From Artemisia argyi (Eukaryota; Streptophyta; Magnoliopsida; Asterales; Asteraceae), in contig CM060692.1 in assembly GCA_030686995.1 (NCBI GenBank), positions 16,721,465 through 16,785,464 of the forward strand: a stretch of DNA of 64,000 bases. The letters run 5' to 3'. Under the pieces are notes generated by a model that was given only the letters and a program-made list of their open reading frames with translations, did not search any database and was not told the DNA's origin. Of this stretch, positions 48,017 to 60,470 are shown in pieces. How positions within the stretch are numbered: position 1 is the first letter of the stretch; each line of letters opens with the position of its first letter. Made by a program: the position numbers and the translations under genes.

Positions 48017-50091
48017 ATGGTTATAGAGAAACGGGTCTAATTGAGACCTAAACTATAACTACAACTACAAGCAAAACATTTTTATAGCCTTCCATCTCCG
48101 TGTCTTCCATCCTCCAGACGATTATGGACTTAGTAAGCATGTTATGATACACAAACATATTAGTATATTCATATATACCCATTTTGAGCATTTCCCCGTA
48201 GACATTTTTGTGCTACAGAAACATAATTGCATATTAATATATGTACCCTAAACATAATTGAGCATTTCCCCATAAGCATTAGTATATTGATATATAAACT
48301 CGGTTTATTTTCAATCATTTATCTAAACAATGGACTAAACATATCTACACATGCCTATTCTATGGCATTTCGACACAACCACATTCTCCCAACCATGTTC
48401 CTACTCCAACATTTTATATCCAAGACATTGTAACTAATTACAATGGTCTTTTCTATTTCCCGGACATTGTATGACACAATGGTCTTAATCATTTCTCAAA
48501 TGTTTTGAGTCACACAATGGTCTAATCTACTTCCGAGACATTGTGTTTTGTGCAAATGGTCTCTAGAATTATTCCATCACATCATCAATATCATTTCTTA
48601 TGATATCAAAAACCCGTCACAATCTATCGATTTCAAAACAAGAAATATGAGATTTCTAAAGGACAAACAAATCCATCACCTACAAAAGCTGAAGTTTCTC
48701 TACATTCATAAAAGTTTTCTTCTGAAACCTTCATTGTTAAAAGCTCGTGATCCTGGCCAAGTATGGACTGTTACTTAAAACTTCCTTTCCACACACATAC
48801 CTACCCGTACTATCTTCTATGCGATGGAATGTGAAAACATAGGTTACAAGTCTTGTATGGGCGGGACTTGCAACTGAAGGGTTTGACATTGCCTTTGTTT
48901 AGTGGACAGTTTCCCGAAAGCAACGGACATATCACAAGTATACCTAATTTAGGTATTTGAAAATTTTATCGAACCTTGGCTAAATATAGACTAGTCACCT
49001 ATATTTAACCTAGGGACAGTGGAATATAGTCTGACTAACTATATTCGACTTAAAATTTTCAAATACTGAGAGTAGTTGTACTAGGGTTATGTTTAGGTTG
49101 ATTTCCTACTTGAACTCGATAAACCACCCGAATTCTTTAAAACGATCTAGAGACACGATAGTGTTTTACCACTCAGCGAAATCTTAACACCTTATTTGTA
49201 CTACCTAAACTTCATTCTTGAAAGTTTTCATTTATGAGATAATCCGAACTACTATCTTGGGATAGTTATCAATTCTTCTCTTCATCCTGTAGAAGTACTA
49301 TCCTGTTTAGGTCCTAAGGATACCATTCCATCATAAACTTTTAAAATCTCTTAAGATTTTTAAAGCAAACTCAACATCGATGCCTAAGAGTATTAATGTT
49401 AAGCATACACTACACAATTCTGTTCATCAACATATCACAACATTACCTTCACAACCGTTGAAACCACAAGCTCATTAACAGATCTTGATGCACTTTTAAA
49501 GCTCAAATCATCCTTAGTGACACCACAAGTACCCTTATCAGCTTTACAAGATTGAATATTCATCTTGCACTTTTGGAACACCAGTATCATCTCGTAATAC
49601 ACTACCTTGTAACTCACCGACTAAGTATGAATGTTGTGTAGGATGATTTATAATTATTTGAATGGATTGGGATGCCTTTTCATTTAAATAAAGACATTGT
49701 AAATCACTAAACCATAAATTTATATTTCCTTATTTACATTGTTTGGGATGCCTTTCTATGTAAATAAAGAATTATAAACAAGTGGGCTTATTTGTATCCG
49801 AAATAACATATGTATGAAGTCAATAAACACTAGGTACAACAACCGATTACCTACTAGGCTATGATTGCAATTACTATCTCAATTCCTATTAATATTCGAC
49901 TACTATATCAATTTCCTTTGATATTCGATTATTACCATACCTTTCCTACATAAAAGTAAGCCTCATCCTACACCATACACTGAAACGACAAATCAAACTA
50001 CATCACTCTAATCCTCATAAGTAACCACACATCTTTATCGACACCACTCCAACATATGACACACATAGAACTTCGGGACGAAGTTCCCCGT
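48017..50091 (+). other. D interior, non-coding
   Basis: No gag or pol motif. At 48843-48897 it repeats a block also found inside the solo LTR intron (33512-33572: GGTTACAAG.CT..TATGG, GGGACTTG.AACTGA). At 48953-49066 a perfect 16-bp inverted repeat (GTATTTGAAAATTTTA) encloses two smaller hairpins. A short frame (48548-48778) has no recognisable domain. Confidence 0.75.
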
Positions 50092-50104
50092 AAGGGGTAG
50101 AGAC

Positions 50105-53100
50105 TGTAACAATTCGCAATTTCAGGTTAATTACCATTCCCGGAAAATTTCACTATTCACTTTTACTATTCATTTTTCCCAAAACTTTCCCGAAAGTTGA
50201 TTTTTATTTGATATTCTCGAGTGATAAATCATTTCCATGGCAAATTAAATGTTTGACATTCGTCAGATCATTTTCGTGAAAGTTATTAAGGAATTACACG
50301 TTTTAGGGTAAAACGTCATTCAGAAATTCTATGTACAACGAAACTCGACCACGTTAAGTGACCCCGCATCAGAAAAATGTTTGACACACTCATGATTTAT
50401 TTGAGAATTAATCGTGACTGAGAAAAACATGACCAAAGACTTCCCAGCAGGTCACCCATGTCGGTACTACTCTCACATAAGCACGCTTAACCGAATGGGC
50501 GATTAACCGTTAGATCACGAAACGAGTTTCTAAGACGTTTTGAGTTTTCAAACTTATTAGAAAAAGTCAACATAATTTTTCCCTCCTCCTTTGACCAAAA
50601 GTCATTCCTTGATTTTTAGGCTTACGGTTTGATGTCTAAAAGACATTTAACACCAACCGACACTAGACTGAGCCCAGTCTAGACATTATAAGTCTTTTTA
50701 AATCATTTATATCATATTAGAAAAGTAACATTTTACTTTTCTCAATTTTACGCAATATTCGTACGTTTTACGTATTACGCGTTTTAGACCCGTGTTTCCA
50801 GTTTTTTAGCAGAGTTTTAGCACTCGATAGAACCTACCACTCATTTTATATTTTATTATGGAACTTATTGACATGTTTATCAATACTTTCAAGTTCCATA
50901 ATTTTACGACACCCGGTTTTACGTTTTGAGGCTTAATCATTTACGATTGGCATTTCCCGGAGTCAAAACTAACCAAGTATCTTGGATAATACCAAGAAAA
51001 GTCCACACCCTTTCTCCCCAAGTCTCCAAACCGCCATTAAGGGGGGGGGGGTTTCACACTAGATGGCTTGATCTCAAGCTTGATGGCCTTAGATTTCATC
51101 CATGTGTTCACCTTGGCCTCCAAGGTTGGACTAGTCAACATTTCTAACCTCCTTTAAGCCATATAAATACCCCCCTTCCCCTCCTTGGCCGTCCACCATA
51201 ACCACACACCAAACCCATCTCATTTGTTCATTCTCTTCCAAGTTTCATGCAAGATTCAAGTGCTAGTTCAAGGTAGAAACCCTAGATAGGTTATCATTCA
51301 TCAAACACTTCCATAACCTTATATACTTGGTGATTTCTCTTGAGTTTAAATCCACTCAAGTCACCTAAACCTTCATCATCCATCTTTCAAGAATACCAAG
51401 GGTAGAAAGATTGCATGAAGTGAAGTGGGTTGAAGCAAGTCTATCAAAGTCCTATCCTTACATGTTAACTTCCTTTCATCTTTGAAAGCCAAAAGTTGTG
51501 AGCCAAACCCTAACTTGATTCTTGTTAAATAATCATGTTCATGTTATTTACATATTATTTGTGCTATATTATGTCTTGTAGTTATGTCCATGATGTATAA
51601 AAGTGAGCAAAACAAGTTATTGTTATTGATTGATAAGACAAGTTACTATAACAAGCAAACTAGTGACTTTCTTGGAAAACCACGACCAAAATGGTAAAAA
51701 TATGATGTTGGATCATTACATATTACAGTAGAGGACTTAACAAGGAAACCGTAGCAACTTGAACCACCTAAAACGAGTATACGAGTCAAAAGTTACGCCC
51801 ATTTGAAGTTACCAAAACTTTGCGGCAAACTGCCAAATACCATTCTGATCAAATTTGGGTTTTGAAAGTCACACTTCTGGTCCGATTCATCAAAAAGTTA
51901 AAACACGAAAGTTGTCCGGAACGACGTTTTCGTTCAGGAACAAAGAAGCTCGAGACCTAAAAATGCTTTCCGAGTGATAAAATTCTTCAAATTCTAAACA
52001 GCCCATTTTTTTAGGCAAAAGTCACTAGATTATGGTTATACTTTGAAAGGAACAAGAGGTCTTATGACCTATAATCAAGACCACAATCATGGCTAGAGCC
52101 AAGGTTGTGTCTCATGACCTTGAAACAAGGACCAAAGGTCATGGCTAGGCCATGACGAAATGACCATACCAACTTACATAGGCGTAAACATGAAACAATG
52201 AATTAGGCGATAACTTGAACAAGCAATTTGGATCTACTTCACTTAAAAGGGAACCATGAGATTTTACAAAGAGAAAATGGTCATTCAAGACTTATGAAAC
52301 TACCCCTAATAACAATCTTCATGTAATAATAAACTTTCCTAAGTTTATTCAAATATCGGACATGTAACTTTTCGGATCGAAACTTATATCTATATATTTC
52401 ATCAACTACTACAATAGTAGGGAGCCTCATGTGAGGAGTTCATTATGTAAGCCGTCGAGTTGAGTTGTGGATTTACGAATTAAAGTGTCCTGGCTCCTCG
52501 AACGCTTACTAACATGACTTCTGAATTATGTCGGCCCGAACGGTAGTAAACGATATACAAAACATACATGTTCATGAATCTTTTCTTTCAAAGACTTACA
52601 TTATACATCATACCACATCATGGACTTAGATGCAAGATATATATATAGGCACTACTTCATATTCTTTACTCCGAACCTAAGTTACAACAATTATTCTAGG
52701 TTGCTCGTAGAAGTTCTTACGGCATATCCATCATTCTCATTATACATCATCCAACTTAAGGTGAGTTCATAGCCCCACTTTACATTACTTCAATGTTTTA
52801 CAAACCCTTGGGGGGAATACATGCTATTATTTTTCAACTCGAACACAATGCTTTCTACTGTATGCTATTCGACTATGTTTTATTATCACTAAGTAACATC
52901 CTTGCCAAACCAAGATCCCTTATTATGAACCATTTAATCACTTGCGAGGGTTACTTGCAAGTGAGCGCGAATATTGTGAATAGGCCTATGGGATTGACGA
53001 ATCCCATTTGTTTTGACTAAGTTCAAACAAATGCATTAATATTTGAGACATTAGGTATGACGGCAAAGTACCTACCGGGATAAATCTGCCAATCGATATT

Positions 53101-53782
53101 GGTACACGTTAACGTTTTGGTTTCATAAGCTTAGTGTATAATACATTTTATGGGCGTATAATAACGTAGCCTACCTGTTTTGTTTTCCAAACATTGGTGT
53201 GAGTCTACAGCTCACACTACGATTATTGTGTTCAAACGATTTACCTACAAACACTACGATTATTGTGTTCAAACGATTTAACTACAAACACTACGATTAT
53301 TGTGTTCAAACGATTTAACTACAAACACTACGATTATTGTGTTCAAACGATTTACCTACAAACACTACGATTATTGTGTTCAAACGATTTAACTACAAAC
53401 ACTACGATTATTGTGTTCAAACGATTTAACTACCAACACATTGTGTTCAAACGATTTAACAAACTCTATGAATATCACTCAACCTTTGTGTTGACCTCTC
53501 AAGCATGTATTTCAGGTTCATGACGATCAAGGATGGCACGGAAGGACACGGATACTCAAGAGGGCTATAAATTTTATTATCATTCAAAAACACATTTATT
53601 ATACATTGTAAACATGGAACCATTTGGGACCTCATTTTGTAAATCTCTGATATTTATACAATTTGAATGATAAATCTTTTAAAACGACTCAATTGGAGTT
53701 CGTTTTCTATTATTGTGACTATTGTGCTGTCAAGTAACACCCAGTTCGAATTCCGCTGCATCCATGAATTGGGGGTGTTACA
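50105..53782 (+). repeat. D 3' LTR (3,678 bp)
   Basis: Near-identical to 44287-48000. The 36-bp length difference is explained by one 37-bp unit fewer in the tandem array and one G more in the G run. Confidence 0.95.
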
Positions 53783-55123
53783 TTCCCTCTCGAGACACTC
53801 AATGCGGTTACCTTTCGTGGACATTCTATTACCCCATGGTTTGCCGATTTCGCAAACTACCATGCGGGTAATTTTGTGGTGAAAGGGATGTCGTCCCAAC
53901 AAAAGAACAAGTTCTTTAAAGATGTGAAACATTACTTCTGGGATGACCCCTACCTATTTAAAATCTGTGCGGATCAAGTCATCCGGCGGTGTGTTTATGG
54001 TCAAGAAGCCACTGAAATTCTAAAGGCTTGCCATGCTGGTCCCACGGGGGGCCACCATAATCCAAACTACACCACCAAAAAGGTGTTTGATTCCGGTTTC
54101 TACTGGCCCACGATTTACAAGGATGCCCAGGAATTGGTCAAATCCTGTGACGCTTGTCAAAGTCACGGGAATATTTCACAAAAGAATGAAATGCCTCAAA
54201 ATGCAATTTAAGTGTGTGAAATCTTTGACGTGTGGGGCATCGACTTTATGGGGCCATTTCCATCATCTCATGGAAATAAGTACATACTCGTGGCTGTTGA
54301 CTATTTGTCAAAATGGGTTGAAGCGAAAGCTTTACCCACTAATGATGCCCGGGTTATGGTAAAATTCTTGAAAGCTCTTTTTGCTCGATTTGGAACTCCA
54401 CGTGCTATAATTAGTGATCGTGGTATGCATTTTTGCAATGACAAATTTGATAAAGTCATGCAAAAGTATGGTGTAACTCACCATCTTTCTACTGCATACC
54501 ACCCTCAAACAAGTGGACAAGTTGAAGTTTCCAATCGAGGCATTAAGAGGATATTGGAAAGAACAGTTGGTGAAAATCGTGCATCGTGGTCGGACAAATT
54601 AGATGATGCACTTTGGGCTTTCCGTACGGCTTACAAAACACCCATCGGGTGTACACCTTACAAGCTTGTGTATGGGAAAGCGTGCCATCTTCCGATCGAG
54701 CTTGAGCATAAAGCCTATTGGGCCCTCAAGCATGCAAATTTTGACCTCAAAACTGCGGGTTATCATAGGAAAGTTCAACTGAATGAATTAAATGAACTTC
54801 GTGATCAAGCTTACGAGAACTCTTTGATCAATTAGGAAAAGACAAAGAAGATTCATGACTCCAAAATCAAGAACCGCGTTTTCAACGTTGGTGATCGAGT
54901 CCTTCTTTTCAACTCTAGACTCAAGATCTTCTCGGGAAAGCTCAAAACCCGATGGACTGGTCCATTCACTATCGCAAAAGTTTATCCTTATGGCACCGTC
55001 GAATTATCTCAAAATGACGGTCCTAATTTCAAAGTGAACGGACATCGGTTGAAACATTACTTTGGAGAGGACATACCATCCATGGTTGTCCCGGATCTCC
55101 AAACTTTCCCCAAGGACAATTGA
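53783..55123 (+). pseudogene. pol: C integrase (Athila), separated from RNase H by D
   Basis: Resumes in frame after D. The inhibited linker ([20 protein letters not shown]) is followed by a zinc domain (His pair near GGHH, then CDACQ, 54150) and the catalytic core: Asp in [12 protein letters not shown], Asp in ISDRGMHF and Glu in SGQVEVSN, the DDE triad complete. Stops: Q codon to TAA at 54209-54211 and a TAG at 54833-54835. After the second the frame stays open through VGDRVLLFNSRLKIF, the TGPF block and NGHRLKHYF to a natural stop at 55121-55123, the pol end. Inserts cDNA in intact relatives; inactive here. Confidence 0.92.
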
Positions 55124-55621
55124 ATTCGGGGATCGAGTCAAGCTAGCGACTCGATGAACAAAAACAATAGCACAATACGGGTTTTCACCCGTATCTCTGA
55201 TTTCTTTCTACTTTCTACCACCTAAGTGTGGGGGAATGGTCAACCCCCCGCTGTTTGAAAATGTATATATGTATATAAGGTTTCATCAAAAAAAAATGTG
55301 TGTGTTTGTCTAGCCCGCAAGATTATGGTTTGTGGTAAAGGCAGTGGAAAAACCATCATTGGTAATCAGCTCACCAAGATGTTGACTATTTCATCAAGAG
55401 TTGGCTAGTCCAGAAGCAAACGGCTTCTGGTAAAGACAAATCAAACCCGTTGAAAGCTGGTGGTTTGCTCAAAATCACATGGTTATCAGGTGGACCATAG
55501 TTCTTACTTGAATCGATACATCTGGCTACTCCAGAAGTGATGGCTTTTGGTAAAGAGTTTCAAATCCATCAAGTTTTCCAAAAAGATTGCTAGGGACTAG
55601 CAATAGTTTAATGTGGGGGAT
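55124..55621 (+). other. C 3' untranslated region with ~38-nt units and PPT
   Basis: No coding. Three units at 55311, 55403 and 55518 (TAGCCC or GGCTAGTCC, about 12 variable bases, GGCTT(C/T)TGGTAAAG), the same family as in B. The PPT is ATGTGGGGGAT (55611-55621) next to the LTR. Confidence 0.8.
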
Positions 55622-58600
55622 TGATGAGTGCTCAAACACTCATCATTTTTATCGTATTTAAACTGCCAAAACATCCGAAAACACTCAGAAATGCATCAAA
55701 ATACTAAAAATATCCCAGGGATTGTGTTTTATACGTTTCAGATGCAAAATGAGTAAAAACAATGAAAAACGAACAAAGTTTACACAATTGGCAGTTTCAG
55801 TCCCCCAACTTTTAAAAATTTACAAAACTAGTCCCTGAGCATGTGTTTTGAAAGAAAAGTCAACCTAAGGCATTTAAAAGTCAAATATCATCAAATATTG
55901 TCCTTAGGTGAAAACTTTTGGAAAATGACATATTTAGTCCCTGTACTTTGCAAGTTGACAAAATCAGTCCCTACGAATTTTTAAAAGTGAAAAATATCTT
56001 TTGTGGCCCTTGTGTTAGTGTAATCTGGCAAAAGTGACCCTTGGAATACTTTGGAGGATGTGAAAATTTGGCCCCTTAATTTTCCGCAAAATACAATTAT
56101 GGTCCTTGTGTTTTATCCTAAACCAAACGGACCCTTTTTGTATTACCAAAACCAAACCAATCCAACACAAATATAAACCACCCCAGCCTACCATTTCCCC
56201 AGCCCATTCCAAAGCCCAAAATCCATCCCCTTTTATTAATAAAAACGGGGTCAAACCCCTTGGTCAACTCCACCATCCCCTTTCTTCCCCGCCTAAACAC
56301 CCAGCCCCCAAACACACCCTGCTACTCCAACATTTATGTCCCCTCCTCTCCAAAGTAGCCACCCTACTCCACTAAACCCTAAGTCAACCCCAATTTGTTG
56401 CAACCATTTTGTCCCCCACCCTCATATAACATCAAGTATGATTCTAGGGCTGAGATGGGACCTCAGGACAATCAATGGCTAGAAATGCTCCCAGGGGACA
56501 AAGACAACACAAAAGTCACAAGACAAAGAGCAAAGTGGAGACAAAGGCCCTGGTTCAAGTTTATTTTATTTTCTTAGTATTTATAGAAGTAAAGTTGTAA
56601 GCCTGTGTGGCAAGTAGTTGTTTTTTATTTATGTAATTTTTCAATTCAGCAAGTAGCTTAATATGTAATCTTTTTCATTAATCAATATAAGCATTTTCAG
56701 TTCTTCAAATTCCAAGTTGTTACTAGCAGTCTCAGAATTTATTAAAACTTGTTCTTAGTTTGTATTTGTTGTAGTCATAGTCTTTCAAATCCTCACTTTA
56801 GTTCTCAGTAACCCAAAGGAAAAAAAATAATAAAAAAAAAAAATAAAAAATAAAATAAAATAAAATAAAATTATTCAATAAGAAAAAGAAGAAAAAAATA
56901 TATATGAGAAAGAAAGAAAATCAAAAAGTGAGGATGACAGGGTGCTGGTTCAGGGTGAAGTAACATGGATTGGATATGGTTTAGTGCTCAGGGGAGCATT
57001 ATGATGATGGTTTAGTTCTGGTTCAACCTTGTTCTATGCCTGGACCTCTTGTAAGACTTTTTCTCTCAATTGTCTTTGCATAAGTTTCTATCAGTAGTAT
57101 TGTAGTTGTTTAGTATTGTTTAATGCTTAAGTATATTGGTTTAATATTAGAGTAGGTTAATTCAGTAGATTCTTAGCTTAGTTTCTTATTTTGCTTAGCA
57201 ATTTTATTAAAATAGGATTATCAAGGGTGTTTGGAACAAGCTACTGAACTGTGTTGTTGTTATAATTGGTGATTACATGTTATTGGCATATTGTCCTTAG
57301 GTTGAATTCAGTCCAAATCAACCAACACATTGGTCATTTTTACACAAAAAGTGAAAATCCCATTCATTTGTGCTTAACTGTCTCACTGAGTGAACTTGTG
57401 ATCCCAAATCATCATTGTGGTATTGAAACTTGTTAGCATAGGTAGTTCTAGTCTCTAATTAACATAACACTCCAATTTCAGTAGGTTAGATTAAATTAAA
57501 ATCCATCCAAGTCAAACTTAGCTCAAATTAGAAAAAGTCAAATATGCTTGAATGTTCAGAAACTCACTTTTGGTGAGATTTTTATAGAATTTTGTGGGTG
57601 GAATCAAACTCTGAAAATTGTTGTGATTGAAGTCTACCACCTAGTCTGTTAAAACATGCAATCATTTCATTTTTAGAATTTTTTATGAAGGATTTGCAAG
57701 CATCTGTTTGGACCTGCAGGGGGAGTAAGTGCCCTGCTCACCCAGTTTGACCAAAGTTTCATTTGGTCTCATCTTATTAGAAAATTGATCATTTTGCTTG
57801 ATAATTGGAGTTTTGGATAGCCAACTGGTTTGTTTTGTTGGCTGCTTATTTGGTTTTCCCTTCTCTGCTTATTTAATAGCTTATTCTCACCCTTGGAGTT
57901 GTCCCTTGAGCATAGTTTAAGCTGAACCATCAGCTTTCATTAAGCTTGTTGCTTTCTTCCTGATCTTAGGTTGTGAATCATTGTGTCTAGCTTGTTGGAG
58001 TTCATTTAGTTGGTATATGCTTGTGTTGTCCATAGTTTTTGCTTGTATGCTTGTTTGATCCACTGCTTATCTCAGAATCTCACGTTGAACCTTTATCCAC
58101 TGACCCACATTCACAAGGTCACCACAAGCTCAAATCTTGAGCTTTTACCCTAGTTTTGGATGATTTGAAAAGCCCTCCTAGCAGGTTTTGAGGTTCCACT
58201 TTTTCCTTGGGGTCTGGGTCATTGCTGTAAGGCCCACAGAAGCCTGCAATAACCCATTTGTGGCTTGCTTGTTGGTAGTAAGTTGCTTAATTGCTTATTT
58301 TGGTTTATAAAGCTTATTGAGTGAGCTTCTCTGGCTTATTTTGTGTTCATATCTAATGCTTGCAACTTAGTATCAACTTAAGTTCAGCTGTTTAGCCTTG
58401 TCACAAGCTTCTCACAGTCAAGTCTAAAATAAGCTTTGAAAGCTTATCTGTGTGAGTTATAAGCTCACACTTGGCTTATTTTTTAGTTTCATAACAAGTC
58501 CCTTTACAAAAGTTGTGTAATATCAGTAGTTTAATAGTTGTGTAAAATAAAAATTAGAAAAAGACAAAAAATTAGAAAGTGGTAGCTTCTATTTAAGCCC

Positions 58601-59374
58601 TTTTGGCTTATTTTCTGCTTATTTATAAGCAACAACTGTTTTTAAATTTTTCCTAGGCTTCTGTAATCATAATAGATTTTTAGTAATTTTTTCAGATTTT
58701 TCCTTAATCATTAGTATTTTTTATAATTTAGTTTAATTTAAATCAATTAAATAATTATTTTTTAATTATTAATAATTAATTAAAAAGTAGGAAAAATAGT
58801 TTTTCTGTTTTAAAATTAGTTTTATAATATTTTAGATTTTTCTAAATTTAATTTTCATTTTTCTAGTTAAATTTCATAATTATTTGTAATTTAGGATAAT
58901 TTAGTTAATTAAAAAGTAATTAATAATTAGTAATTAATTAAGTAGTTGTAAAAATAATTTTAATTTTCTAAAAATTTTCTTATAACTTTAGGATTGTAAA
59001 AATATAATTTTCACGTTCGTAGGACTTTGTTTACTCCCGTTTCACTTTTTAATTTGCGCGTTCGCGTTTATTTTAAACCCAAACGCGCGTTTTTAGGTTA
59101 AATCACGTTTTTAGGTAATCTGATAATCGGTAATTGTTAATAAAGTGTTTCTAAGTCATTTTCAATCATAATCTCATAGTGTAATCATAATAATCAAATT
59201 CCTGACCTTCCTGATTAATCACCCGATCATTTAAAACGTTCACAAATACAATTGCACGCCTCGTCGGGACATAACGACCCGGTGATTCCCTAAACTCCTT
59301 GGTTAGTTGGTGTTTGACATTTGACTTGGTTGACCATCACCTGGTAAACTTAGTTGACCGTTCGGAACCAATCA
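55622..59374 (+). repeat. C 3' LTR (3,753 bp)
   Basis: Direct repeat of 35418-39107. Longer partly because the A-rich tract (56820-56870) is interspersed with T and because of an insertion near 59205-59250 (ACCTTCCTGATTAATCACCC region) absent from the 5' LTR. Confidence 0.93.
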
Positions 59375-59379
59375 ACAAT

Positions 59380-59780
59380 CCCAAAACAATAATCCCAACC
59401 TCATTACCAACACTTTACATGTTGCTCATTCAACAAAAACACCATCCACTCATGAAGCATCTCTTTCACCCATATCATGTTTTTTTGATTATCCAAGCTC
59501 AAACATGTCTCCACCACCAAGAGTATCACCACCACATCCTACAACTTCATATGTCATTCCTATGTTGCATGTTCAAACCCTCACCCAAGACAACTATCAT
59601 GCTCCACCACCATCACCTTCCTTCGAACACTTAATGTTTGTTGAGGCGCTAAAAGAATCCCATGAGCTTAGTGCTCTTTTAGCCTTACATCTTGCTCAAC
59701 GCAATTTGGATCCACCTTCATCTAGATCACCCTCATCACCACACAACATAAAACAACTTGAGAAGCATGTCAACAATTGA
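59380..59780 (+). pseudogene. E Pro/Ser/His-rich open frame, 3' piece
   Basis: In frame with 35282-35417 across the C insertion; ends at TGA 59778-59780. It begins with a Thr/Ser/His-rich part, then a PPPRVSPPHP stretch, then a predicted helix (FVEALKESHELSALLALHLAQ). No zinc finger, signal peptide or membrane segment is convincing. It may be the E-specific protein or the remnant of a Sirevirus extra ORF; I do not recognise it. Confidence 0.4.
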
Positions 59781-60456
59781 CCTTGTTGCATCTTTCTCCT
59801 AAAAACCATTGCATTCAATGAATACTTCACTTGGATTGAATATCTTCTCACTAGATCACATCCAATACCCTCACTTGAACAACATCCAAAACCTTAATCA
59901 ACCTCTTCCACTACAAACTCTCTACAACCAAACTCTCCAACATTCATGACCCAAACATATACCTCCATTAATCCAACAACCTTACCCTAACTCAACCATC
60001 TTCATTCCAAACACTCCATCATCAACCATCTAAGCATACTATATGCTTATGATTTTCACTTTCAAATACGAATCAACCAACCTTTTGTTACAAGCAAGTC
60101 CGATGGCTCTCTTTGGCAAATTAGGATCTTTAACTTAATCTCTTTGAATTAATTGTTATGTATCCTTAATATTTGTTTGCTATGCTTGTTATTTGTATAT
60201 TGCATATTCTTCTATATATGCTTGCGCTTCTAATATTTTTCTTGCGAGCATTCCATATCTCGATCCCTTGGTGCAATCGAATGAGGGGGAGCACACATCA
60301 AGGGGGAGCTTTCATCCCGTCTAACTTCATTTATGAAGCTAGCCGGCATAACCTTTTTGATTCTACAAAAAGGGGGAGAAGAGAATGTTAAACTCTAATA
60401 ATACTTGTCTAAAAATTATTTTTTAGACCTAATGAGTTTAAGGTTTTGTAATCATC
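59781..60456 (+). other. E interior, 3' non-coding region with multiple PPTs
   Basis: AT-rich sequence, then purine tracts at 60284-60291 (AGGGGGAG), 60300-60308 (AAGGGGGAG) and 60367-60380 (AAAAAGGGGGAGAA) ahead of the final PPT. A 72-codon open frame (60173-60391) reads across these tracts; I do not consider it a gene. Confidence 0.7.
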
Positions 60457-60470
60457 AAAAAGGGGGAGAT
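60457..60470 (+). other. Terminal polypurine tract of E
   Basis: AAAAAGGGGGAGAT directly before the 3' LTR; primes plus-strand DNA. Confidence 0.85.

Larger units (their letters stand above)
44287..53782 (+). mobile_element. Element D: young non-autonomous Tekay-type LTR element (LARD), nested in C pol
   Basis: LTRs 44287-48000 and 50105-53782 begin TGTAACAATTCGC and end GGGGGTGTTACA; the TSD is TTCCC (44282-44286 and 53783-53787). PBS TGGTATCAGAGCC (48004-48016), initiator tRNA-Met. PPT AAGGGGTAGAGA at 50092-50103. The interior is 2,104 bp with no coding. The LTRs differ by about eight substitutions by eye plus one 37-bp repeat unit and a G-run length, so this is the youngest datable insertion here. 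It interrupts C between RNase H and integrase. The CGGGACGAAGTTCCCCG sequence before the PPT and LTR blocks shared with the solo LTR point to a Tekay origin. Confidence 0.95.
35418..59374 (+). mobile_element. Element C: Athila-type Ty3/gypsy retrotransposon, complete but broken, nested in E
   Basis: LTRs 35418-39107 and 55622-59374 begin TGATGAGTGCTC and end CAATCA; the TSD is ACAAT (35413-35417 and 59375-59379). The PBS differs from the tRNA-Asp complement by one base. gag, protease, RT, RNase H and integrase follow in plus orientation; no env-like ORF is seen between pol end (55123) and the PPT. Without D and the MITE it is about 14.3 kb. Coding is ruined by several stops, frameshifts and two insertions. 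Athila call: gag blocks (RFKELL.KCPHHGFSEL), the CX2CX3HX4C knuckle and tRNA-Asp priming. Confidence 0.93.

Noticed and set aside
60173..60391. Membrane protein of 72 residues
   Set aside because: The frame runs across the multiple PPTs of E, with hydrophobic residues from T-rich DNA; no support as a gene.
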